Positions 1-8,044 of a stretch of 64,000 nucleotides of DNA are shown here, piece by piece. Below the pieces are notes generated by a model. It did no database searches and had not been told where the DNA came from. It worked only from the letters and a program-made list of their open reading frames with translations. Position 1 is the stretch's first letter, and each line of letters opens with the position of its first letter. The translations under genes and the position numbers were made by a program. This DNA comes from Pseudobdellovibrionaceae bacterium (GTDB lineage Bacteria > Bdellovibrionota > Bdellovibrionia > Bdellovibrionales > UBA1609): the NCBI GenBank assembly GCA_020635055.1, contig JACKAN010000009.1:69747-133746 (forward strand), written 5' to 3'.

Positions 1-572
1 AATTTTTCTTTATCCATGTGTAAAGATTTTTGTTTATAAAAGCGATCAATCATATCTGGAGCTACAGATATTTCTTTAATTCCTGAGTGCATCTCTTCAT
101 GAAATGACTCTTCACTTTCTGGCTCGTAATCTTTGGCGTTAATTCCAAAAACATCTGCTTTAATTCTTAAATTAATATCTTTGGTTACGAGTTCAACTTC
201 AGCTTTAGGAAACTCTTTGGCTAAATTCATAGCGGTTGCAAGTATACGATTATCGGCTTTATGGGAGTCCATTTCCGGTGGCAAGCCTTCTACTTTTGCA
301 TCTGTAGTAACATGAACGTAGGCGCGGCTCGACTCTAATAAAATTCCCTTAGCTAATTGCCCTTTTGAACGCAGGACATCTATAAATCTCGAAAAATGTC
401 TGGCATTCCTACCATTTTCTCCTAAATCCCTTTTAAATCTATCAACTTCTTCAATTACAGAAAATGGAATGTGAATGTCTGCATCTTTAAATTTTGTAAT
501 TGCTAGAGCATCAAAAAGAATTACGTTGGTGTCTAAAACAATTTTACGATTGGTATGATTCACAAAAGACAA
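1..572 (-). CDS. PhoH-family protein, N-terminal PIN domain (partial, C-terminus beyond left edge)
   Basis: The reverse strand is open from position 572 to the window edge. The translation matches the PIN domain that precedes the ATPase in PhoH2/YlaK-type proteins: a VLDTNVILFD motif near the start, EEVDRFKRD, LGENGRNARHFSRF, ADNRIL and KDINLRIKADVFG. These carry the acidic residues expected of a PIN ribonuclease fold. The PhoH ATPase half would lie off the left edge, so the fusion itself is inferred. The TTG at 572 is chosen as start because AGGAGG (584-579) lies 6 nt upstream; an in-frame GTG at 563 would sit 15 nt away. Family role: RNA degradation or helicase activity, cytoplasmic. Confidence 0.82.
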   Translation of the reverse strand, partial: MSFVNHTNRKIVLDTNVILFDALAITKFKDADIHIPFSVIEEVDRFKRDLGENGRNARHFSRFIDVLRSKGQLAKGILLESSRAYVHVTTDAKVEGLPPEMDSHKADNRILATAMNLAKEFPKAEVELVTKDINLRIKADVFGINAKDYEPESEESFHEEMHSGIKEISVAPDMIDRFYKQKSLHMDKEK

Positions 573-608
573 CAGTCACCTCCTGTCGATCAAGGCTGCT
601 ACTGTTAT

Positions 609-625
609 TCGACCTCATAGGTCGA
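609..625. promoter_or_regulatory. 7-bp perfect inverted repeat upstream of the phoH-like gene
   Basis: TCGACCT-CAT-AGGTCGA forms a perfect 7-bp dyad. It lies 37 bp upstream of the TTG start of the PhoH-like gene and about 45 bp past the stop of the PilZ gene. No T-run follows on either strand, so an operator fits better than an intrinsic terminator. The function is inferred only. Confidence 0.25.
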
Positions 626-670
626 CAAAGGTCCATAGAAAAGATTTTGGATGATGCTTAGCAAGAATAA

Positions 671-1195
671 TTACTTAATGTTAGAAACCATCACGTCGCC
701 GTCATCACTGCGAAGATTCGCACTCACAGTTTCAATAAATTTTACAAAGTGATGAAGTGCCTCTTTGTTAATAGAGTCTTTTACAAAACTGGCACCCATT
801 CTATTTACTTGTTCTTCTGGAATAAAAACAGAATGAGTGATTTCGATGATAAAAGGGAAATATGTAGATGAATTCATATAAACCCTCATCGCTATTTTTT
901 CACCTATTTTGAATTGCCCCATGTGTTCTTCTAAATCAAAAGCTAAACCACCTTCAGAAATATCGTAAAGTGCGACTTTGACTAAACCCTGGCCAGGTAC
1001 AATCACATTGGCACCTATAAATTCCGTAAGAATTGTCCGCTTAACCCGTCTTCGCTCATCGTTAATAATTTCTTTTCTAAGCTCAGAAATATCGGTCACT
1101 GAAGCTGGATTGTGAATCCTTTTATTAACCACTTGTTTTAAGGCTTTTTTGCGCTTTCCTTGGCGCAATTCTATGACATTACCATTGTCTTTCAT
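671..1195 (-). CDS. PilZ-domain protein (probable c-di-GMP receptor)
   Basis: 174 residues. After a basic N-terminal stretch, a PilZ domain spans roughly residues 55-165. It shows the RxxxR-type ligand motif (RRRVKR) and the D/NxSxxG motif (DISEGG), the two signatures that bind cyclic di-GMP. There is no membrane segment, so it is probably cytosolic. The ATG at 1195 is preferred because GGGGGA lies just upstream; a longer GTG start at 1246 has no ribosome site and would overlap the divergent TonB-like gene's leader. Single-domain PilZ proteins act as c-di-GMP effectors on motility or secretion machines. Two GGDEF proteins are encoded 8-12 kb away. Confidence 0.8.
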   Translation of the reverse strand: MKDNGNVIELRQGKRKKALKQVVNKRIHNPASVTDISELRKEIINDERRRVKRTILTEFIGANVIVPGQGLVKVALYDISEGGLAFDLEEHMGQFKIGEKIAMRVYMNSSTYFPFIIEITHSVFIPEEQVNRMGASFVKDSINKEALHHFVKFIETVSANLRSDDGDVMVSNIK

Positions 1196-1276
1196 AAATC
1201 CCCCGTCATTATACTTATCGGAAGAAATTGTCTCAACTTTAGGCACAAATGTGATATATTAGTCTTGGAGGGCCTT

Positions 1277-2179
1277 TTGAGTTTTAATAAAAGTAAGAGT
1301 TTTCAGATAGTTATAATTTTTCTCATATTCAGTCTTGGGCTTCACTTTTGTCTCTATTTTAGCCTCAAGGAATTTCTGCCTCCTTTAAACACTCCATCAA
1401 AGCTACAGCCCATCGAAATTCAACTGGCTGAGACTTCAAAAGATACACTTCCACAACAGTTTGTCACCGACCCTGAATTGGGTGAATTAACTAAGAAACT
1501 ACAACAACAAAGTCAGCTTTTATCTAAACTCACCCGTAGGGTAAAAGAACAGCAAGTGGCTAGCCAATCTGGCCCTTCAAGAAATCAAATTCCTAAGCAG
1601 GCTACTAAAAATCCTATCTATCAAAACAAGAAAAAAAATCAAAAATTAAAAATAGAAAACTTGTATAAAACTTTTCCAGAGGGATTGGATTTTAAAAAAG
1701 AAAGCGAGGAAACTTTCAGTAATAGTGACTCTACATATTCTCCTCCCTCTACCATTGCCGAGCACATACCCAATGTAAAAAAAGGGCATTTTACCGCTTT
1801 GAATACGGACCAGTTTACTTATTATGCTTTCTTTAAAAGAATAAATGAGCAGATACGCCTCCGTTGGGTGAATCGGATTAAAGTTCTTTCTTATACATTA
1901 CCTGCTTCATTTATTAATCAATTGGCACTCTCCCCGCGCGAAGCAAAAGTAGAGCTGGTCCTCAATGCCAAAGGTGAATTTGTAAATGCTTTTGTTGACC
2001 AAAGCTCCGGTTTTAAAATTATAGATCAAGCACCCATTGATTCTTTTATTGAAGCCACACCATTTATAAATCCACCCCAAGACCTCGTCGATAGTGATGG
2101 TTACATTCGATTGAATTATAGTTTTTTTATAGAGTGGCAACCTCGTTATATTGCAAATGAGAAGAGTCCAGGAAAATAA
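1277..2179 (+). CDS. TonB-like protein with N-terminal membrane anchor
   Basis: 300 residues. A short basic N-terminus precedes one transmembrane helix (about residues 9-31). A long polar, Gln/Lys/Ser-rich linker follows, then a C-terminal domain (about 200-295) with the layout of the TonB C-terminal fold: an RINEQIRLRWV helix, then VELVLNAKGEFVNAFVDQSSG strands and a predicted final strand. The linker is not classically Pro-rich. The start is the TTG at 1277, with GGAGGG 4 nt upstream; a longer reading into the divergent PilZ gene is possible but lacks a ribosome site. It may couple inner-membrane energy to an outer-membrane partner, or span the periplasm structurally. The next gene encodes a beta-barrel. 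No ExbB/ExbD is present in the window. Confidence 0.6.
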   Translation: MSFNKSKSFQIVIIFLIFSLGLHFCLYFSLKEFLPPLNTPSKLQPIEIQLAETSKDTLPQQFVTDPELGELTKKLQQQSQLLSKLTRRVKEQQVASQSGPSRNQIPKQATKNPIYQNKKKNQKLKIENLYKTFPEGLDFKKESEETFSNSDSTYSPPSTIAEHIPNVKKGHFTALNTDQFTYYAFFKRINEQIRLRWVNRIKVLSYTLPASFINQLALSPREAKVELVLNAKGEFVNAFVDQSSGFKIIDQAPIDSFIEATPFINPPQDLVDSDGYIRLNYSFFIEWQPRYIANEKSPGK

Positions 2180-2258
2180 TTCCTAATCAAAAGAATAAAA
2201 TATTTGCAGTTTTTTAACTCTAAAGGTCGAATCCTCAACTTAGTGTTATGATTTTAAT

Positions 2259-2825
2259 ATGTTTAGAGCTTGTTTTGTTCTTATAGTTTTTTTGTATTCA
2301 CTGCCCCAAGCCTTTGCCGGCATCTTTGAAGTTTCTGGAACAGCCAATTATCGCCGTTCACAGATTAATGAGTTAAATTATCAGATATCTCAGTCCGTTA
2401 CCGCCTCTGTTAGTTATTATTTTATGGAAATGTCAGCTCTCGAGTTGAGTTATACAGAAGGAACATCAACACTCCGAATTCAAACTTTATCAACGGATCC
2501 ATTTGCAGAGTATATAAATAAATTTACTCTTTATGGCTTGGACCTTGTAATCACTCTTGCACAAAAAGAATCTGTAATTCAACCCTTTGTGAAAGTTGGC
2601 GGCGCTCATATTATTAAAAGTCTAATTAAAAAGGGCGAAACAGGTAGCGTTGAAGGCCCTAGTGTAGACCCCGAAACTGTTCCCAGTGCTGGATTAGGTT
2701 TAAAAATTAAATTGACCAATACTTTTTCTATCAAAACCGGGATCGATGCCTGGAGGACTCAGCAAAAAGGTGAAGATGCCAAAATAGATTATGCAGGTAG
2801 AGCCGGAGTCTCTTTGCTATTCTAA
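2259..2825 (+). CDS. Outer-membrane beta-barrel protein
   Basis: 188 residues. There is a clear signal peptide with predicted cleavage after PQAFA (residue ~20). The mature part alternates short amphipathic strands and turns and ends in a C-terminal phenylalanine (SLLF), the usual outer-membrane insertion signal. The size and Gly/Ser/Thr content suggest a small 8-stranded barrel of the OmpA/OmpW type. The exact family is not recognised. It lies 22 bp upstream of the lipoprotein aminopeptidase gene, so the two are probably co-transcribed. Confidence 0.65.
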   Translation: MFRACFVLIVFLYSLPQAFAGIFEVSGTANYRRSQINELNYQISQSVTASVSYYFMEMSALELSYTEGTSTLRIQTLSTDPFAEYINKFTLYGLDLVITLAQKESVIQPFVKVGGAHIIKSLIKKGETGSVEGPSVDPETVPSAGLGLKIKLTNTFSIKTGIDAWRTQQKGEDAKIDYAGRAGVSLLF

Positions 2826-2847
2826 ATAGAATGCGTATAATTCTTGT

Positions 2848-3888
2848 ATGAAAATCATATTTATAATTTCTTCTTTGTTTTTACTTCCTGGCTGTATGGT
2901 CGGCTACCTATTAAATTCTAGTTATCAACAACAAAAAATATTAAGAGCCCGAACACCTATCGCCGAAAAGTTAAAGGATCCCAGCCTTGACCCGCTTACA
3001 AAGCAAAAACTACTTTTAGTGCAAGAAACAAAAATGTTTGCAGAAAAAGATTTAGGATTAGCCCAAACAAACAATTACCAAAGTTACGTCTCTCTTGATC
3101 GCCCCTATGTAACTTGGATTGTACAAGCCAGCGAAGCTTTTAAATTAAAAGACTACCAGTGGTGGTTTCCCATTGTTGGTCATGTTCCCTATAAAGGATA
3201 TTTCGCTGAGGAGTCCGCTCAAAAAGAAGCAAAAACATTTGATAGCTCCAAATACGATACCTATGTAAGAGGGGTAACAGCCTATTCCACCTTAGGTTGG
3301 TTTAATGATCCCATCCTTACACCTATGTTAAGGTATGAAAACCATGATCTCGTGGAGCTTATAATTCATGAAACTGTACATGCTACTATCTATATAAAAA
3401 GTCAGGCTGATTTTAACGAACGATTGGCAACTTTTATTGGTCAAGAGGGAACAAAATTGTTTTATTTAAACAAAGAGGGTCCCCTTTCCGCGACGGTTAA
3501 AAAAATCGATGACAGTATTTATGACACTCAAGTTTTTTCAGAATTCATAACTGCGGAATTAAACAATTTAAGGAAGTGGTACGAAAGGCTAGAGCCCAAA
3601 GACAAAACTGTTGTGAAAAAAGAACTACAAATTAAGGCCATTCAAGAAAGATTTAAAAACCAAATAGTTCCAATTCTAAGAACAGAGGATTTTAAGGGCT
3701 TTGCAGTAAGAAAACTCAACAATGCTATTTTGTTAAGCTATGAAACCTATGTTCAGGATTTATCTGATTTTAAAAAACTCTTTGAAAAAGAAGATAAAGA
3801 TTTCAAAAAATTTCTGAATAAATGTAAAGAATTAGAAAAGGCAGAAGACCCTTCCGCCCAACTTAAGCAGTGGCTTGTTAAATCTTAA
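2848..3888 (+). CDS. Predicted aminopeptidase lipoprotein (PF10023-like)
   Basis: 346 residues. The signal peptide ends in a lipobox, LLPGC, with lipidation at Cys16. The core shows WWFPIVGHVPYKGYF and a metal-binding HETVH at about residues 174-178, followed by NERLATFIGQEG. This is the pattern of the predicted aminopeptidase family (COG4324, Pfam Aminopep), in which HExxH plus a downstream Glu bind zinc. The length matches the family. The C-terminal third is helical and charged. It probably acts on peptides at the periplasmic face of an envelope membrane. The substrate is unknown. Confidence 0.75.
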   Translation: MKIIFIISSLFLLPGCMVGYLLNSSYQQQKILRARTPIAEKLKDPSLDPLTKQKLLLVQETKMFAEKDLGLAQTNNYQSYVSLDRPYVTWIVQASEAFKLKDYQWWFPIVGHVPYKGYFAEESAQKEAKTFDSSKYDTYVRGVTAYSTLGWFNDPILTPMLRYENHDLVELIIHETVHATIYIKSQADFNERLATFIGQEGTKLFYLNKEGPLSATVKKIDDSIYDTQVFSEFITAELNNLRKWYERLEPKDKTVVKKELQIKAIQERFKNQIVPILRTEDFKGFAVRKLNNAILLSYETYVQDLSDFKKLFEKEDKDFKKFLNKCKELEKAEDPSAQLKQWLVKS

Positions 3889-4025
3889 TTTAGGACTCCT
3901 TTTACAACATCTGTATTATTTTCACTTACAATTGTAAACACTTTGAACCTAAGATACACCATTTTTAAAAGAGGGCTGTTTTAGACAGCTTTATAAAGGG
4001 ATAGACATACTAAAGGGGTTGGATT

Positions 4026-6815
4026 TTGGGTCGCAAACATTTTGTTTTTATGTGGATCGCTATATTTTTTTTCTGCATAACCTATCTTTTTGAAACAGCA
4101 TCTTATGCCACACGAACTCAAAGAAACGCTTCAGCACATCAAGTAGCGTCTAATCAAGTAGCGTCTAATCAAGTAGCGTCTAATCAAGTAGTGCCTAAAC
4201 AAAGAGTAGCTAGTCTAAGAGTAGCTAAACTAAGAGAAGCTCGTCAAAGAGAAGCTAATCAAAAAATCTTTAGTGATCAAGAGATCGGAGAGATAGGAAC
4301 TGATCGTAGAACTTCTACTACTGATCCTAGATTCAAATTTGCCAATAGAAATAAAAAATCACATTCAGAACTCACTCAAGTAGCGTCTAATCAAAGAGAA
4401 GCTCGTCAAAGAAAAGCTCGTGAAAGAGAGGCTCAAAGAGAGGCTCGTCAAAGAGAGGCTCGTCAAAGAGAGGCTCGTCAAAGAGAAGCTCGTCAAAAAA
4501 TCTTTAGTGATCAAGAGGTCGGAGAGATAGGAACTGATCGAAGATCTTATGCAGATCCAAGGAGCTCAATAGATCGTAGAGCTTCTACTCCCGAACCTTT
4601 CTCATTTGCCAGCATAACTAAAAATGCGAATTTAAAATCTCTCACTAATGTTGAAAGATATTTAGTTGAAATCTTAGCTGTTGATGATTTAAATAAACAT
4701 GTGCTCAGCAAAAATCTAAAAGAACAACTCATGCTGGCAGCCGAGTACAAGGCGGACCTAGAGCAAGAACCCAGCTCAGAACCACAAGCCTCGGAACCTC
4801 AAGCAAAGCTTGCCGTTGGACCCGCCTTCGATTCTGAAGGCAAAATCACCGAAAAAGGCAGTCAGCTTCTCCAATCTAAATTCTCAGAACATTCAAAAAT
4901 TGTCCTCAAAAAACTATTTAAATCATTAGGCAGAACCAGCTATGCCAACAGTATGTTGGTAGGACCGGCCGGCGCGGGAAAATCTTTTGCTATCAATCAG
5001 TTAGTTGCTATTCTCTCCTTTGGTGTTGTACCAGAGTTTCTTAATGAATTTTTAAAATCTCCGGAACCTTCACCTTTTATTGATTTACTTAAACAAAGCT
5101 TTTTCGGAAAAACCCAGTTTATCCAAATTGATAATGACTTATTAAGTAAAGACAACACAAAATCCGGTAAGGCTTTTCCTAAAGATGAGCTTAGGGTAAG
5201 TAGCCTACTTAGTGAATTGTTTGGACATGCTGTAAACGACTTTAAAGAGAAGGGAATTAGAACTGTCTTTATACTAGAAGAAGTCGCAACCCTTCCCCAG
5301 TTGGTGCAACAGAAATTAAAGATTTTACTCGATAAATCAGGCTTTAAAACAGCCAGCAAAAACCCCATCGATAAAGCTTCTGAAGTAGGATATTCTGTAA
5401 TTGGAATCACTACGCCAGGTGAATATAGAGATATGGTTGGCAATGACAGCGCTGTGGAACGACGCTATGAATATGTATACATATTAGAACCTACCGAAAC
5501 CGAAGCCCTTGATATTTTAATAAACAAAAAAAAGGAATGGTTTGGCCGATATAATTTAGTAGTCGAAGATGAAGTTCTTGCTTATATGATTTCTATGCGA
5601 ACCTTTTTTAGCAATCCCCCCTTAGCCATGCCCGACTCTGTATTAAAAGTTATGGATGGATTGTTCTTGTGGGCAACAGAGCGACACAACCTAACAAAAG
5701 AGGGAGAAATCACAGTTGAAGATGCTTATCGCTACCTTATTGAGCAGTCCCACTTACCAAAAAGCACTTGGATCCCACAAGAGGAAGGTAGACCACCCTT
5801 ATGGGACCTGGAAGAGCGAGTTCAATCCCACGTTATTGGTCATAAAAAAGAAATTAATCAAATTGTCCGTAAAATTAAATCTGGAAGAACCACCGGATTT
5901 AGCAATCTTCCCGTATTTATCATTATGTCTCCCAGTGGTGGCGGAAAAGACACCCTAGCCAATGCTATTAATTTAGAAATGTTTGGGCGCAAAGATTCAT
6001 CTCTTAACTTTGACGTTGGTGGCCAAAGCAGAGGTTTGTCAGTTCTCCTTGAAGGTACAGATAAGGAATTACCTAAACTAATTACAGCTTTGAATGAAGG
6101 ATCACCCCATGGCCTAATAGTCCTAAATGAAATATTAGACGCTGACACTCGTGGATTAGATTCCTTAAAAGTTCTTATTGAAACAGGAGTCATCCGCCCT
6201 AAGGGCAAGGACTCTAGAGCACGCCCCTTAGGTCTAAATATTTTGTTTATAATGGGTCAGTATGGTGAAGAACTGTTAGACGGTAAATCGGATGAACAGA
6301 TTGAAGAAATTGTTAACAATCTTAGTGAACAGGACTTAGAAAATATGTTAATGGCCGGAAGAGACAAGGGAACTAAAGGTGCTATTCCTTTAGCATTAAT
6401 TCAAAGAGCCATTAAAAGTGGCGGTCTCTTTTTCTTAAAACCAACACCCACTAATAAATACATTGATATCCTTAAACTGAACCTTAAAGGAATCCTACAG
6501 GAGCTAAAAGTTAAGAGTCAATTGAACCTTATTGTTGATGATAGTGTTTTAACATTTGCCTCAGATCTAGCAATACTCAACAAACGAGGAACAAGAGGCT
6601 TAGATGATTTATTAAATACTTTCACTAAAAATGTTATTTCAGTGGCCAATGATCAAGGTCTACCACTTAGGGGGATCACAATTAAAATTTCTGTTGATCT
6701 CCCCATTGAAAAAATTATTTTAGATCATATGGATGGTGATAGAGTAGTAAAACAATATCACTTTTTCCCCGAAGATTTGTTAACTTCCAGATGTGAAACA
6801 TTTTTAAATAAGTAA
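4026..6815 (+). CDS. ClpB/Hsp100-like double AAA+ ATPase with N-terminal membrane segment and repeat region
   Basis: 929 residues. Residues ~5-27 are a hydrophobic signal or anchor segment. Residues ~35-180 hold pentapeptide repeats (VASNQ, REARQ) and two copies of a KIFSDQE(I/V)GEIGTDRR block. Two AAA+ modules follow. Module 1 has GPAGAGKS (~313), FILEEVA (~413) and a ClpB-type sensor region (GITTPGEYRDMVGNDSAVERRYEYV). Module 2 has PSGGGKDTL (~635) and a Walker B-like LIVLNEI (~696) with Asn in place of the usual Asp. The ClpB N-domain and coiled-coil M-domain are not evident. The TTG start has GGGG 7 nt upstream. The many Arg/Lys residues after the hydrophobic segment favour a cytoplasmic orientation of the ATPase by the positive-inside rule. 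The substrate is unknown. Confidence 0.75.
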   Translation: MGRKHFVFMWIAIFFFCITYLFETASYATRTQRNASAHQVASNQVASNQVASNQVVPKQRVASLRVAKLREARQREANQKIFSDQEIGEIGTDRRTSTTDPRFKFANRNKKSHSELTQVASNQREARQRKAREREAQREARQREARQREARQREARQKIFSDQEVGEIGTDRRSYADPRSSIDRRASTPEPFSFASITKNANLKSLTNVERYLVEILAVDDLNKHVLSKNLKEQLMLAAEYKADLEQEPSSEPQASEPQAKLAVGPAFDSEGKITEKGSQLLQSKFSEHSKIVLKKLFKSLGRTSYANSMLVGPAGAGKSFAINQLVAILSFGVVPEFLNEFLKSPEPSPFIDLLKQSFFGKTQFIQIDNDLLSKDNTKSGKAFPKDELRVSSLLSELFGHAVNDFKEKGIRTVFILEEVATLPQLVQQKLKILLDKSGFKTASKNPIDKASEVGYSVIGITTPGEYRDMVGNDSAVERRYEYVYILEPTETEALDILINKKKEWFGRYNLVVEDEVLAYMISMRTFFSNPPLAMPDSVLKVMDGLFLWATERHNLTKEGEITVEDAYRYLIEQSHLPKSTWIPQEEGRPPLWDLEERVQSHVIGHKKEINQIVRKIKSGRTTGFSNLPVFIIMSPSGGGKDTLANAINLEMFGRKDSSLNFDVGGQSRGLSVLLEGTDKELPKLITALNEGSPHGLIVLNEILDADTRGLDSLKVLIETGVIRPKGKDSRARPLGLNILFIMGQYGEELLDGKSDEQIEEIVNNLSEQDLENMLMAGRDKGTKGAIPLALIQRAIKSGGLFFLKPTPTNKYIDILKLNLKGILQELKVKSQLNLIVDDSVLTFASDLAILNKRGTRGLDDLLNTFTKNVISVANDQGLPLRGITIKISVDLPIEKIILDHMDGDRVVKQYHFFPEDLLTSRCETFLNK
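4132..4260 (+). repeat. In-frame 15-nt tandem repeats, array 1 (VASNQ-type)
   Basis: Three near-identical 15-nt units encode VASNQ and grade into degenerate units (VVPKQ, RVASL, RVAKL, REARQ, REANQ). They lie wholly inside the ATPase gene and keep frame, so copy-number change would alter linker length without disrupting the ATPase. Confidence 0.85.
4378..4499 (+). repeat. In-frame 15-nt tandem repeats, array 2 (REARQ-type)
   Basis: Begins with one VASNQ unit and continues with REARQ, RKARE, a shortened REAQ, then four REARQ units that are almost identical in DNA sequence. Both arrays are followed by the same KIFSDQE-GEIGTDRR block, so the whole repeat-plus-block module has been duplicated once. 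Confidence 0.85.
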
Positions 6816-6816
6816 T

Positions 6817-7143
6817 TCACATATTCATTGAGAAGTAGTATTTTGCAATTTTAATTTTGTTTAATTGCGTCTGATTGTGCTTTATTTTTTTTTTATTTTC
6901 TATCTTTTGTGAAGATTCATATTCGTAAATAGAAGTCATGATATTTGTATGTAATTTTTTGTAATAAAGCTCATCCTCTGGGAGCTCATCGTCTATCTGC
7001 TCTTTCACAATGGACTTTACTTTTTTTAGATCATTAATAACTAGATTATCTGCTTCCAGATGTTTACTTAAAACTTCGACACCTAAAAACTTATCTCCTT
7101 CATATTCGCCTTCAAGAACATCAATCCACCAGGATTCTCTCAT
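6817..7143 (-). CDS. Small protein co-encoded with ECF sigma factor (possible soluble regulator)
   Basis: 108 residues. It begins 1 bp after the stop of the sigma-factor gene, so translation is very likely coupled. It is charged, with no signal peptide or membrane helix. The middle segment DELPEDELYYKKLHTNIM resembles the acidic 'LPxxxFxxLxxxIM' stretch often found in anti-sigma or sigma-associated proteins, but no zinc-binding HCC motif is present. A role as sigma-factor partner is inferred from position only. Its tail converges to within 2 bp of the ATPase gene stop. Confidence 0.6.
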   Translation of the reverse strand: MRESWWIDVLEGEYEGDKFLGVEVLSKHLEADNLVINDLKKVKSIVKEQIDDELPEDELYYKKLHTNIMTSIYEYESSQKIENKKKIKHNQTQLNKIKIAKYYFSMNM

Positions 7144-7144
7144 G

Positions 7145-7753
7145 TTAATCTACCTCCGCTGTGAAGCCTTTAAATTCCAGATCCACAGAAAAAAATGTGT
7201 TATATTCATTTAATGTTTTTAAATTTTCGCTATCTTCAAAACGATGTCTTAACTTCATCAAAGCATGTCTATAATTAGCTTTGGCCGTATCATATGGACA
7301 ATCCATGATTTCTGAAATTTCTTTAAAGCTTAAATCTTCGTATATTCTTAATGTCAAAGCCAAGCGTTGTTTGTCTGGCAATTTGTCTATTTCTTCATTC
7401 AGTATCTTTTTTATATCTTCTTTAAAAAGCTCTCCTTCTGTTTGAGAGTGAGTGGCCAAGTTTATTTTTTCTACGTTGATATGATTGTACTTATTTGAAC
7501 GAAGTTTATTTTTGGCTGTATTTAAAGCGATTTGATAAATCCAACTCTTAAATGAAGCACGCCCTTCAAACCTATTTAAGTTTTTGTATGCTTTCATAAA
7601 ACTTTCTTGCACTATATCTTCTGCCAATTCTAAATCCCTTGTTACTCTCATAGCCATTCTTAAAAGCACTCGTTGATGTCTTAAAACTAATTCGCTGAAA
7701 GCCTCGATGTTTCCTTCTTTAACTTCTTCAATCAGGGTCAAATCCTGTTTCAT
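7145..7753 (-). CDS. ECF RNA polymerase sigma factor (RpoE-like)
   Basis: 202 residues. Region 2 (about 10-85) shows LVLRHQRVLLRMAMRVTRD, AEDIVQESFMKAYKNL and FKSWIYQIALNTAKNKLR. Region 4 (about 125-185) shows LPDKQRLALTLRIYEDLSFKEISEIM followed by a helix-turn-helix. This is a typical group 4 sigma factor of RpoE type, lacking region 3. It is the first gene of a two-gene unit with the 108-residue protein. No transmembrane anti-sigma factor is encoded next to it, so control of this sigma differs from the RseA type. Confidence 0.9.
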   Translation of the reverse strand: MKQDLTLIEEVKEGNIEAFSELVLRHQRVLLRMAMRVTRDLELAEDIVQESFMKAYKNLNRFEGRASFKSWIYQIALNTAKNKLRSNKYNHINVEKINLATHSQTEGELFKEDIKKILNEEIDKLPDKQRLALTLRIYEDLSFKEISEIMDCPYDTAKANYRHALMKLRHRFEDSENLKTLNEYNTFFSVDLEFKGFTAEVD

Positions 7754-8044
7754 CGACCTCTCCTTTTCGACCCGCCTTAGGGCCTGTTCGGTTAATAAAA
7801 AAAATAATTTTATGAGGGCTCCCCACTAAACATGAAAAGATAAGAATTATTAATAACTTGTGTAGGAAAGGTGCCCCCCTCTCCGCCAACATCAGGGTCA
7901 AAAAACCACTGTATGCTGACAAAAGATATTAAAAGCAAAATAGGTTCCAAGTTTTTCTAAACCACAATAAATGCATTTAGAGCTTAAAAAGAGCTTAATC
8001 TGGTATCAAAATGCCACCAAATTAAGCATGTACTTATTTTTTAT
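7754..8044. other. Intergenic region without a supported gene
   Basis: About 290 bp between the sigma-factor start and the stop of the next reverse-strand operon. It should hold the sigma-gene promoter. I could not assign -35/-10 boxes with confidence, and I see no RNA gene or terminator hairpin. Confidence 0.5.

Noticed and set aside
1160..1276. Longer N-terminus for the TonB-like protein
   Set aside because: It would run through the divergent PilZ gene, with no ribosome site; TTG 1277 has GGAGGG and gives a standard membrane anchor.
4132..4499. CRISPR-like short direct repeats
   Set aside because: Units are 15 bp, contiguous, in frame and coding inside a long gene; there are no spacers.
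4997..5443. 148-codon reverse-strand ORF inside the ATPase gene
   Set aside because: It is antisense to well-conserved AAA+ motifs, has no ribosome site and no recognisable protein.
7731..7899. Repeated ATCAGGGTCA near the sigma-factor start
   Set aside because: Only 10 bp shared, one copy inside coding sequence; likely chance.
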